Shown piece by piece: positions 6,969-14,606 of a stretch of DNA of 17,742 bases. The translations under genes were made by a program, and so were the position numbers. This DNA is from JAUWMV01 sp964562425 (GTDB taxonomy: Bacteria; UBP14; UBA6098; B30-G16), in the NCBI GenBank assembly GCA_964562425.1, contig CAZLTJ010000048.1:1-17742 (forward strand), read 5' to 3'. The notes under the pieces were generated by a model. It saw only the letters and a program-made list of their open reading frames with translations. It was not told the DNA's origin and searched no databases. Numbering within the stretch: the first letter of the stretch is position 1; every line of letters begins with the position of its first letter.

Positions 6969-8267
6969 CTTTCCGGCACCAGATCTTTCAATCTTATCAA
7001 CAAACTTAAATTCCACACTCCAGCCTTCACTCCTTTTCTTTATAATTTCTCTAATCTTATCAAGCTGTTTTTCATCAAAATCCTCTTCCGGAACAATTTT
7101 AATAACGATTTTATCTATTTTCTCTTGAACAACTTGATATTCTTTTATGCCTTTACAATATTCCCAAAAAATATACAGAAAAAACCATCCATGAATATTC
7201 TTCCCTCTCGGTGTTATTAAAATATCTACATCTCTTCCCCTCAGTTCTTTCAACAACTTGTATCCTCTGCCACAACTGCAAGCTTTTTCTGTAATATATC
7301 CCAAATCATCTGTATCATATCTTATGAAAGGCATTGCATAATTATACAGACTTGTTGCCAAAATTTTTCCCTCACCATTGCTAAGCTGATTCCCTTCTTT
7401 ATCAACAACTTCCAAAATACTCCGTTCTGTGTCTATATGCAATCCGGTATGTTCCGGACATTCGTAGCAAGAAATTCCGCCGTCGTTTAATCCATAACCG
7501 TCGTATACAGAGCAATTAAAAACTTCTCCAATCTTCTCTCGCATATTGGGGTATAATTTTTCTGAAGTTGTAAATACAGACAAAGGATGATGTATTTTTA
7601 CATTATTTTGTTCAAGCCATTTCGCAAAAAAATATATCGAACTTGTATAGCCTCTTATGTATTTTGGCTTAAGCGAATTGATAATGTTTACATATTGTTT
7701 CATCTCTGTTTCACCCATATCAAATGAAGAGAGTTTTTTGATATTTCTTGCTATCTCATCCAATCTGGATTTTAAATTTGTTTTACCTACATCTAAAGAT
7801 GCACCTGCTAGAAACACTATTTTTTCACCTATTTTATAATTTCCATATCCCCAACCTCTATAAATTATAGCCGCCTGTATGAACCTGTCGTATTTTGATA
7901 ATCTATATTTCAAAGGCGTGCCTGTTGATCCACCTGTGGCAGCTTCATAATATTTCATTTTACTTAAACCTATTGGCTTAAAGTCTTCCCAGTTGTTTTT
8001 TATAATTTCTTTTGTTAATACAGGGAGTTGTTCCAAATCTTCTTTCTTTGAGATATCTTGTGGTTTTATTTGCAAACGGTCAAGAAGCTTATGATAATAT
8101 GGCACATTTTTGTATGCAAAGTTAAGCATATATCTCAATTGTTTTTCTTGTTCTTCCTTTAATTCACCATAAGATTTCCATTGATTTTCAAGTAATTTCT
8201 TATAGACTGAATAAAATCTTTTTTCTACAATCTGATGAGAATATATGAATAATTTTCTTCTAAACAT
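6969..8267 (-). CDS. CapK-like adenylate-forming protein (phenylacetate-CoA ligase family), 3' end in gap
   Basis: The 433 visible residues belong to the CapK/PaaK-like branch of adenylate-forming enzymes, common in capsule and O-antigen clusters but biochemically poorly defined. Landmarks are YKNVPYYHKLL in the N-terminal domain, the ATP-binding loop TGGSTGTPL at about 111-119, YDGYGLNDGG, the PFIRYDTDDLGY segment before a short cysteine pair (CSCG), and the C-terminal subdomain ending FVDKIERSGAGK. Only some 10-15 residues are lost in the gap. A reading straight through the 10 N gives the tail GQKKITSQINFYYQ, which does not look like the family end and is likely an artefact. The start at 8267 has a TGAGGTA ribosome site five bases upstream. 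It may activate or transfer an acyl or amino-acid substituent onto the glycan; this is speculative. Confidence 0.82.
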
Positions 8268-8270
8268 TTT

Positions 8271-8277
8271 TACCTCA
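8271..8277 (-). promoter_or_regulatory. Ribosome binding site of the CapK-like gene
   Basis: The minus strand reads TGAGGTA, with GAGG ending five bases before the ATG at 8267. This supports that start. The 86 bases between this gene and the epimerase (8268-8353) hold no other feature I can support; a T-rich stretch is present but has no adjoining hairpin. Confidence 0.55.
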
Positions 8278-8353
8278 TTAACAGTCTTTATTCAAGATTG
8301 AAGTTATTCCTTTTTTTTTAATCCAGTAATTTTCGTTGCCTATAATTCATTCT

Positions 8354-9463
8354 TTAACCAAAGAAATGTATAATAATTTTCGCAATTCTCTCCGCTGCTT
8401 TTCCATCCCATAGTTTTGGAACTGAATATTTTGTTTTATCAAAATTATCCACCCGTTTCAGAGCATCTTTTACTTTTTCAATATTAAGTCCAGTTATACA
8501 ATTTGTACCATGGCTTATTGTTATAGGTCGTTCTGTATTTTCTCTCAAAGTTATACACGGTATTTTCAGCCATGTTGTTTCACACTGTATTCCACCGGAA
8601 TCGGTAATAATAAATGATGCATTTATCATAAGGTTCATAAATTCCAAATAACCCATAGGCTCAGTTATTATAATCCCTGGGATGGAAGTGAATTTTTCCA
8701 TAAGTCCGAATTTATGAATATTTTTCACAGTTCTGGGATGAGCCGAGAAAACAATTCGACCTCGTTCAGATGCTATTCTTAATATTTCAGCCACTTTTTT
8801 CAACGATTCCTCGCTGTCCACATTTGATGGGCGATGAATTGTCACAGGCACATACTCTCCTCGTTTTAATCCCATTTCCTCTACTTTTCGGGTATTATTA
8901 ATCAAAGGAAGGGAATGAATAAGAGAATCTATCATAACATCGCCCACATGGAAAACTTTCTTCGGGTTAATACCCTCGTTATTAAGATTGTCCAGTGCGG
9001 ATTGTTCTGTTGCAAACAAAAGACTTGAAATACGATCGGTAAGTATTCTGTTTATCTCCTCCGGCATAGTCATATCAAAACTCCGTAATCCTGCCTCAAC
9101 ATGTGCTACCGGGACACCAAGCTTAATCGATGCCAATGAAACAGCCACTGTTGAGTTGACATCACCGACGACAATAACTAAATCATACGGAATTTGCATT
9201 AGGAGGTCTTCGAAACTCATTAGAACTTTGGCAGTTTGGTAACCGTGACTGCCTGAGCCAACTCCAAGGTAATGATCCGGTGCTGGAAGTTCGAGTTGTT
9301 CAAAGAATATTTCTGACATCTCATAATCATAGTGTTGTCCGGTATGAACAATTTCGGTTTGTAAAACATCCTTTCTTGAATTCAGTGCTTGCCAAATCGG
9401 TGCTATCTTCATGAAATTCGGTCTGGCTCCTGCTACTAAGGATATTCGAATTCGGTTATTCAT
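8354..9463 (-). CDS. UDP-N-acetylglucosamine 2-epimerase family (WecB/WbpI type)
   Basis: The 369-residue enzyme has the complete signature of the non-hydrolysing UDP-GlcNAc 2-epimerase family: ARPN at 13-16, TGQHYD at 41-46, GDVNST at 100-105, HVEAGLRS at 121-128, PEEINR..TD at 134-143, TIHRPSNVD at 208-216, and the C-terminal SGGIQCETT and LRENTERP motifs that hold the nucleotide. In general it inverts C2 of a UDP-HexNAc through a 2-acetamidoglucal intermediate. The operon also encodes WbpE-, WbpB- and WbpD-like activities, so it may act like WbpI, converting UDP-GlcNAc3NAcA to UDP-ManNAc3NAcA, rather than like WecB. Sequence alone does not separate the two. Its ATG overlaps the TGA of the DUF354 fragment. 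Confidence 0.88.
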   Translation of the reverse strand: MNNRIRISLVAGARPNFMKIAPIWQALNSRKDVLQTEIVHTGQHYDYEMSEIFFEQLELPAPDHYLGVGSGSHGYQTAKVLMSFEDLLMQIPYDLVIVVGDVNSTVAVSLASIKLGVPVAHVEAGLRSFDMTMPEEINRILTDRISSLLFATEQSALDNLNNEGINPKKVFHVGDVMIDSLIHSLPLINNTRKVEEMGLKRGEYVPVTIHRPSNVDSEESLKKVAEILRIASERGRIVFSAHPRTVKNIHKFGLMEKFTSIPGIIITEPMGYLEFMNLMINASFIITDSGGIQCETTWLKIPCITLRENTERPITISHGTNCITGLNIEKVKDALKRVDNFDKTKYSVPKLWDGKAAERIAKIIIHFFG

Positions 9464-9813
9464 ATTCTGCCTTTCTTAATCGACCACTCCTTGATCTCTG
9501 ATAATGGCTTATTTAGATAAAACATATTGAGAATTTCCACGAACCATGGCAGCGGATCTATTTTTTCTGAAAGCATTTTTTTACGACGATTTTCAAAAAT
9601 TTGCTTCACATTGGGTATCGCAATAATCTCGGATAATTTGCATAAGAGTTTATTTTCATGTCCCGGTTTGAAACCGAAAGCTAGTTTATAACCTTCTAAT
9701 TCTGAAAGATAAGAAATTCTGCCCACAAAGTCATTTATTCTAAACGCTGGTGTACCCAATACTGCAGATTCTGCTGCCATTGTCTGACTGTCACCGAGGG
9801 AAAACTCGATATT
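9460..9813 (-). pseudogene. 3' fragment of a second DUF354 gene
   Basis: The frame is open from about 9909, but down to about 9813 it is an out-of-frame shadow of the intact DUF354 gene. From there it reads NIEFSLGDSQTMAAE, then SAVLGTPAFRINDFVG, and continues to a normal-looking DUF354 C-terminus with an RRKKMLSEKIDPLPWFVE segment. GDSQTMAAE.AVLGTP is a conserved DUF354 motif, matching ISDGSTTATEAAVLGTP in the intact neighbour. About two thirds of the gene, including the N-terminal domain, is absent. The fragment overlaps the last codons of the intact gene in a different frame, and its stop overlaps the epimerase start (ATGA). I infer a deletion between tandem paralogs. A short product could start at the ATG at 9780, but would lack the first GT-B domain. 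Confidence 0.7.
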
Positions 9814-10822
9814 CCTCACATTTGTCGGCAATAAATATGGCAACATCAATTGTATCTCCAAGAAATTTCTTCCTGTTAGCCATCCGTTGAACTTTCTGAG
9901 GGTCTTCAATGATTTTCTCTATTGTGCCAATACTTTCGGGAAATGTCTTAAATTCATAGATTAAATCATATTTTTTTAAAAATTGATTATAACCAAGCAA
10001 ATGAGCGAATGGAGAAATATAAATACTTGGTGTGCCGAGAACCGCAGCCTCGGTGGCGGTAGTTGAGCCGTCACTAATAACCATTGATGCAAAAGCCAGT
10101 GCATCATGCAACCTATGGGGAGGAAGTATGAGCTTGAAACGCATCAGATCGGGTGGCAATTCTCCCTCCGCTGAGATGAATACCCTATATTTTTCTATAG
10201 CTATATTCATTATTTTGCGTTTTGTGTCAGTTCCAGTTTTCTTGTGCATCAAGTCATGCGTGGCATCCCATGATACAAAGCGAAGAATTATATATTTTTC
10301 ACCTTCACAGAGACCAAGCTCCTTTACCACAGATTCGTCAGGTGTGAAATGCTCCGGTCTTAAATAAGAAAGGTCATGGAGACCCTTGTATCGAATTTGC
10401 TTAGAGCCAAAATCGGTTAAAAGACATTCAGGAGTATAAACTTTAATAGAAGCTGGATAATACAAAGCCCTTTGCCGGGGAGCTGTTTCAGTATCATTAA
10501 ATGCAAGGTGTGGAATACCCCGCAATTTTGCCGCCCATGCTCCACCTGGTGAGCCTATGCTTGCAACAAGGTCAATTTGCAATTTACCGATTAATCTAAA
10601 AACTTTCCAGAACCATTCGATGAGTTCGATTCCAACACCCAATCCGCTTCTTTGCTTTGTGCCGGGGAAATAATCGATTATATATGCTTCCAAAAGATAC
10701 CTTGCAATTTCCTTATCTCGTGAAATTACAAAAACTTCATGCCCACGTTCTAAAAGAATTTTTCTTGGATTTTTAAAAAGGTGCACATGGGCGGGATGTC
10801 CTATGTCGAAAAGGATCCTCAT
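9791..10822 (-). CDS. DUF354 family glycosyltransferase-like protein
   Basis: This 343-residue protein of the DUF354 family has a predicted GT-B fold related to the UDP-GlcNAc epimerase and MurG groups. It begins MRILFDIGHPAHVHLFKN, the family's N-terminal signature, has a GSPGGAWAAKLRGIPHLAFNDTE segment near residues 90-113, and carries ISDGSTTATEAAVLGTPS in the donor domain. DUF354 genes often sit beside UDP-HexNAc 2-epimerase genes in glycan clusters, as here, and are presumed glycosyltransferases; activity is not well established. The body is full length, but the last residues after GDTIDVAIF (IADKCEEYRVFPR) look atypical and lie at the junction with the DUF354 fragment. The ATG overlaps the GT2 stop (ATGA). 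Confidence 0.8.
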   Translation of the reverse strand: MRILFDIGHPAHVHLFKNPRKILLERGHEVFVISRDKEIARYLLEAYIIDYFPGTKQRSGLGVGIELIEWFWKVFRLIGKLQIDLVASIGSPGGAWAAKLRGIPHLAFNDTETAPRQRALYYPASIKVYTPECLLTDFGSKQIRYKGLHDLSYLRPEHFTPDESVVKELGLCEGEKYIILRFVSWDATHDLMHKKTGTDTKRKIMNIAIEKYRVFISAEGELPPDLMRFKLILPPHRLHDALAFASMVISDGSTTATEAAVLGTPSIYISPFAHLLGYNQFLKKYDLIYEFKTFPESIGTIEKIIEDPQKVQRMANRKKFLGDTIDVAIFIADKCEEYRVFPR

Positions 10823-11778
10823 TTACTATCACCTTTTAATCCTTTGTTTGCCTCCATATCAAATAGCATTGCAAAAAGAATCGATTGGAAACCTAAAATA
10901 GTGCAGAACAAAATCGTTAGAGCGTTTATCGGCGGGATACTACCATTTGCACCCCACTGGACAAACATGCGAATGACGAGCGGGATATCCAGCAATAGCA
11001 AAAAGAATCCGAATGAGTAGAACATAATTAGTGGATGAAAGTCGCGGATGATGTACTTCTGAATCATACGTCGAAGGAATAGGCGCAGCATAAGAAATGA
11101 GAGCGAAAAGACAACTTTTCGCAGTTTAATTCCGCTTCTTTCGCCGATGTGGTAAATCGGATTAACTGGAATATCCATAACTCTCAAGTTGTAAATATTG
11201 CATGAAACGAGGAAATCATTGGGCATACCGTAACGTGGGTATATTTTCTCTAAGGGCAGAAGATGCAAGCCTTTCTTATTTAAAGCAGTATATCCTGACT
11301 GCGAATCGGTAATATGCCAATACCCACTTGCAATTTTTGTCAAAAACGTTAATGCAGAATTACCTAGATATCTTACATGTGGAATTATCTGCCATGCCTC
11401 GCCAGTAACCAATCTGTTTCCCTTGGTATAATCTACAAGGTTATCTACAATAGGATCGAGCAGGTTTGGTAAATCATTAGGATCCATTTGCCCGTCTCCA
11501 GCCATAACCACGGAAATATCGATATCGCTATCACGGCACCAAATGTAACCGGTACGAATAGCAGCACCTACACCTTGGTTTTTCTGATGTTGAATTAGCA
11601 GAATTCGATTATCATTTTTTGCTAGTTCGGTGATAATTTCCGCTGTTCTATCTTTGCTCTTGTCGTCCACGACAACGATCTTATCGATGAAATTCGGAAT
11701 CGATATAACTGTGTGCTTGATAAGCTTTTCCTCGTTGTATGCCGGAACAACGACACATATTTTTTTATCCTTATACAT
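10819..11778 (-). CDS. GT2 family glycosyltransferase with C-terminal TM helices
   Basis: The 319-residue enzyme is a DPM1-like GT-A family 2 transferase. VVVPAYNEE (9-17), IVVVDDKSKD (34-43) and VVMAGDGQMDP (90-100, the metal-binding D.D-type motif) mark the catalytic domain. GYTALNK and the following loop fit polyprenyl-phosphate sugar synthases. Two hydrophobic helices near 247-270 and 285-308 would anchor it in the membrane. It could charge undecaprenyl phosphate with a sugar or add a sugar to the lipid-linked chain; the first would pair well with the GT39-like membrane protein upstream, which would use such a lipid-linked donor (inference). Its start overlaps the fusion gene stop by eight bases (ATGTATAA). 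Confidence 0.85.
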   Translation of the reverse strand: MYKDKKICVVVPAYNEEKLIKHTVISIPNFIDKIVVVDDKSKDRTAEIITELAKNDNRILLIQHQKNQGVGAAIRTGYIWCRDSDIDISVVMAGDGQMDPNDLPNLLDPIVDNLVDYTKGNRLVTGEAWQIIPHVRYLGNSALTFLTKIASGYWHITDSQSGYTALNKKGLHLLPLEKIYPRYGMPNDFLVSCNIYNLRVMDIPVNPIYHIGERSGIKLRKVVFSLSFLMLRLFLRRMIQKYIIRDFHPLIMFYSFGFFLLLLDIPLVIRMFVQWGANGSIPPINALTILFCTILGFQSILFAMLFDMEANKGLKGDSK

Positions 11779-13357
11779 TATGCAAAACCAAAAGTTCTGA
11801 TTCCGTAAGTTTGTATTTCAGCCTACATTTTGGGCATGTAACAATATTATCGAAAGAAGGCAAGATCATTCCACATTCACAAACCCAACCTTTCCTTTTT
11901 GCCGGTATGCCAACCATAAGCGCATAATCTGGGACATCCTTTGTAACAACGGCACCTGCCGCAATGAAAGCATGCTTTCCGATTGTATTTCCGCAAATTA
12001 TCGTTGCATTAGCGCCAATAGAAGCACCCTCTTTAACTAATGTCTTAAGGTAGAATTTGGATCCTCGTTGTGGATATTTGCACCTTGGGTCCTTAACGTT
12101 GGTGAAAACCATCGAGGGCCCACAGAAAACATAATCCTCGAGAATAACACCTTCATAGACAGAAACATTATTTTGTATTTTTACATAATCGCCGATTATA
12201 ACATTGTTGCCCACATTGACATTTTGTCCTAATGAACATTTTCTGCCTATTTTCGAATGTGATTGCACATGCGAGAAATGCCATATCTTTGTTCCTTCAC
12301 CAATTTCAACATCATTGTCAACGAAACTCGATGGATGAATGAATACATCGATAAAAGACTTTGCTACTTGCGATTCCTCTTTAATTCCGATCGCTTCTTT
12401 AGATCGCAGACTTTGTGTAGCTTTCTCCAATATCTCAAGCACCTCAACGGCACTCTGACCGTTAGATATCTCGCAACTGGATCGATCTAAATGTTCGATA
12501 AAATACTTCAATTCCTCCGTTAAAGGCATAGATTTATTGTATTCTATAACCTCTGTGGGACCATCTCGTTTTACAGGCTCACCTTGAATCCAGTCTATAC
12601 CTTTTTCATAGAAAAAGATCTCCTTTTTCTCTGAGGAATCCTCAAAGGAAAGCATTCCTTTCGAACCGATAACCACAAGTCTTTGCTCCTTAAATGGATG
12701 CAACCAACTAACGAATATATGACCAATAATGTTGTCTGGATATTTAAGCATCGTCATAGTTATGTCATGAATATGTGACTGAAGAAAAGCACCACCTTTC
12801 GAGTTAACTTCCAAAGGTTTTCTGCCGATGAAATATTGGAATATTGCTATATCGTGAGGAGCAAAACTCCAGAGAATGTTTTCCTCGGTTCTCACTGTTC
12901 CAAGGTTTAAACGATTGCTGTATAAATACTCTAATTTGCCAATTTTACCTGAATCGATAAGTTGCTTAATTTTTTTTATTGCGGGATGGAATAGCAAAAC
13001 ATGTCCAACCATGAGAACCATACCGTTCTCACGAGATATTTTATCGAGCTTAACGGCTCCTTGGACTGTTAGAGCAAGTGGTTTCTCTACAAGTACTGGC
13101 TTTTTATGTTCTAATATGTATTTAGCAATCTCAAAATGCGTCTCTGCAGGTGTAGCTACTGTAAATCCATGGTGATTTCGTTCGACTGCATCTTTAATAT
13201 TTGTATAGGTCTCAACGTTAGGATATATTTTATTCAACTCTCGAAGAACATTTTCGTCAGAATCAACAATACTAGTCAGACAACCCAACGAATTCAATGT
13301 CCTAATATGATTCTTGCCCCATCTACCACCACCAACAACGCAGATCTTCCTATTCAT
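11771..13357 (-). CDS. Fused WbpB-like oxidoreductase and WbpD-like hexapeptide acetyltransferase
   Basis: This 528-residue polypeptide joins two enzymes that are usually separate. Residues 1 to about 325 are a Gfo/Idh/MocA NAD-dependent oxidoreductase: VVGGGRWGKNH (7-17), ATPAETH (68-74), EKPLAL (91-96) and APHDIAIF. Residues 333 to about 485 are a left-handed beta-helix acyltransferase with repeated hexapeptides (VEIGEG, SKIGRK, NNVIIGDYV, ASIGANATI). A C-terminal zinc ribbon follows, with CECG and CPKC pairs. In Pseudomonas-type pathways WbpB oxidises C3 of UDP-GlcNAcA, WbpE aminates it and WbpD acetylates it; a WbpE-like gene lies directly upstream with an 8-base overlap (ATGAATAG). Fusion would couple the first and third steps. 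The individual domain calls are firm; the exact substrate is inferred. Confidence 0.88.
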   Translation of the reverse strand: MNRKICVVGGGRWGKNHIRTLNSLGCLTSIVDSDENVLRELNKIYPNVETYTNIKDAVERNHHGFTVATPAETHFEIAKYILEHKKPVLVEKPLALTVQGAVKLDKISRENGMVLMVGHVLLFHPAIKKIKQLIDSGKIGKLEYLYSNRLNLGTVRTEENILWSFAPHDIAIFQYFIGRKPLEVNSKGGAFLQSHIHDITMTMLKYPDNIIGHIFVSWLHPFKEQRLVVIGSKGMLSFEDSSEKKEIFFYEKGIDWIQGEPVKRDGPTEVIEYNKSMPLTEELKYFIEHLDRSSCEISNGQSAVEVLEILEKATQSLRSKEAIGIKEESQVAKSFIDVFIHPSSFVDNDVEIGEGTKIWHFSHVQSHSKIGRKCSLGQNVNVGNNVIIGDYVKIQNNVSVYEGVILEDYVFCGPSMVFTNVKDPRCKYPQRGSKFYLKTLVKEGASIGANATIICGNTIGKHAFIAAGAVVTKDVPDYALMVGIPAKRKGWVCECGMILPSFDNIVTCPKCRLKYKLTESELLVLHNV

Positions 13358-14486
13358 AGAACTCTCCTATTTTCGATATAACATAGTCCTGTATTTCTGT
13401 TGTCAATTCTGGATAAATTGGAATAGCTAATGTGTGTTCGGCAGCGTATTCACTATTTGGAAAATCCCCCTTTTTAAACTCTAAATATCTGAAGCATTCC
13501 TGCAAATGAAATGGAACTGGATAATAAATAGCTGTGCCAATATCGTTATTGCTTAGAAATTTTTGCAGTTCATCCCGTTGCGTTGAAACTGATATAACAT
13601 ATTGATTATATATATGATCTTTTCTGCTGTATGCAATTGTCGGTTTTTTTATCTCTTCTACATTCAAATTTTCATCGTAATATTCCGCATTCTCCTGCCG
13701 CATCGAGTGCCATTTTTCCAGATAAGGTAATTTAACAAGCAGAATAGCCGCTTGAATGGCATCCAATCTGAAATTTCCACCTATCATTGAATGGTAGTAT
13801 TTAGGATAGGCACCATGATTTCGAAGTTTTCTTATTTTATCTGCTATTTCCTCATCCTTTGTGACAACCATCCCACCATCGCCCATTGCACCGAGATTTT
13901 TACTTGGGAAAAACGAGAAACATCCTGTAATACCCATACTTCCAGCTTTCTTAATTCCGTTTTTTGACGGATATTTTGCACCTATTGCCTGTGCAGCATC
14001 CTCGATAACTGGAATGCCATATCTATTAGCAATTTCCATTATCGCATCCATATTAGCAGATTGTCCATACAAATGAATCGGAATTATTGCCTTAACATTT
14101 TTTATCTCAGCTGGATTTCCATTAAGCCAATCCTCAAGATAGTTCGGATCTAGGTTGTATGTATCTGGTTCTATATCCACGAAAGCTGGTATTGCGCCAA
14201 GCCGAGCAATCACACCAGCAGAAGCAAAAAATGAATATGGCGTTGTAATAACAATATCATTGTGACCGATACTAAGCGCCATAAGAGAAACCAAAAGTGC
14301 ATCTGTGCCCGAGGATACACTAATTCCGTATTGCACTCCGCAATATTCTGCAATCTTTTGCTCAATTTCGGTTATTTTTGGACCACCGATAAACCTCGTG
14401 GAATCAATTACTTCTATTACAGCGGATTTTAGTTCACTTTCAATTGATTTCAATTGTGCAGTGATATCCAAAAGTGGAACTTTCAT
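13350..14486 (-). CDS. DegT/DnrJ/EryC1 aminotransferase, WbpE-like
   Basis: The 378-residue PLP enzyme is intact. PLLDITAQ at the N-terminus, SSGTDALL (58-65), PYSFFASAG, IEDAAQAIGA with Asp163, and CFSFFPSKNLGAMGDGG with the Schiff-base Lys196 are all present; SFFPSKNLGAMGDGG is typical of the WbpE/WlbC-like subgroup that aminates UDP-3-keto-GlcNAcA. The next gene is the WbpB-WbpD fusion, which strongly favours the C3 amination role over a 4-amino-sugar role. It differs clearly from the second DegT protein of the window and is not a recent duplicate. The ATG has a GAGG ribosome site seven bases upstream (14494-14497), so it may start a translational unit after a 120-base spacer. Confidence 0.88.
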   Translation of the reverse strand: MKVPLLDITAQLKSIESELKSAVIEVIDSTRFIGGPKITEIEQKIAEYCGVQYGISVSSGTDALLVSLMALSIGHNDIVITTPYSFFASAGVIARLGAIPAFVDIEPDTYNLDPNYLEDWLNGNPAEIKNVKAIIPIHLYGQSANMDAIMEIANRYGIPVIEDAAQAIGAKYPSKNGIKKAGSMGITGCFSFFPSKNLGAMGDGGMVVTKDEEIADKIRKLRNHGAYPKYYHSMIGGNFRLDAIQAAILLVKLPYLEKWHSMRQENAEYYDENLNVEEIKKPTIAYSRKDHIYNQYVISVSTQRDELQKFLSNNDIGTAIYYPVPFHLQECFRYLEFKKGDFPNSEYAAEHTLAIPIYPELTTEIQDYVISKIGEFYE

Positions 14487-14606
14487 TTAGGTACCTCATT
14501 ATCACGAATTTAAAGATATTAAACAATATTATCTATTTACAGGAAACTAATAATAAAAATTTTCAAAATAAATCAATGCTTTATTATGGTGAATTTTGAG
14601 AATAAC
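14487..14606 (-). other. Intergenic spacer before the WbpE-like gene
   Basis: This 120-base, very AT-rich spacer is one of the two longest in the block. Besides the GAGG ribosome site at 14494-14497, I see no clear hairpin terminator. It is a plausible place for an internal promoter, but its composition makes any -10/-35 match unreliable, so I do not assign one. Confidence 0.4.

Noticed and set aside
8268..8353. Possible terminator because of a long T run.
   Set aside because: There is no adjoining GC-rich hairpin, and the T run reads as A on the transcribed strand's RNA, so it is not an intrinsic terminator for the minus-strand operon.
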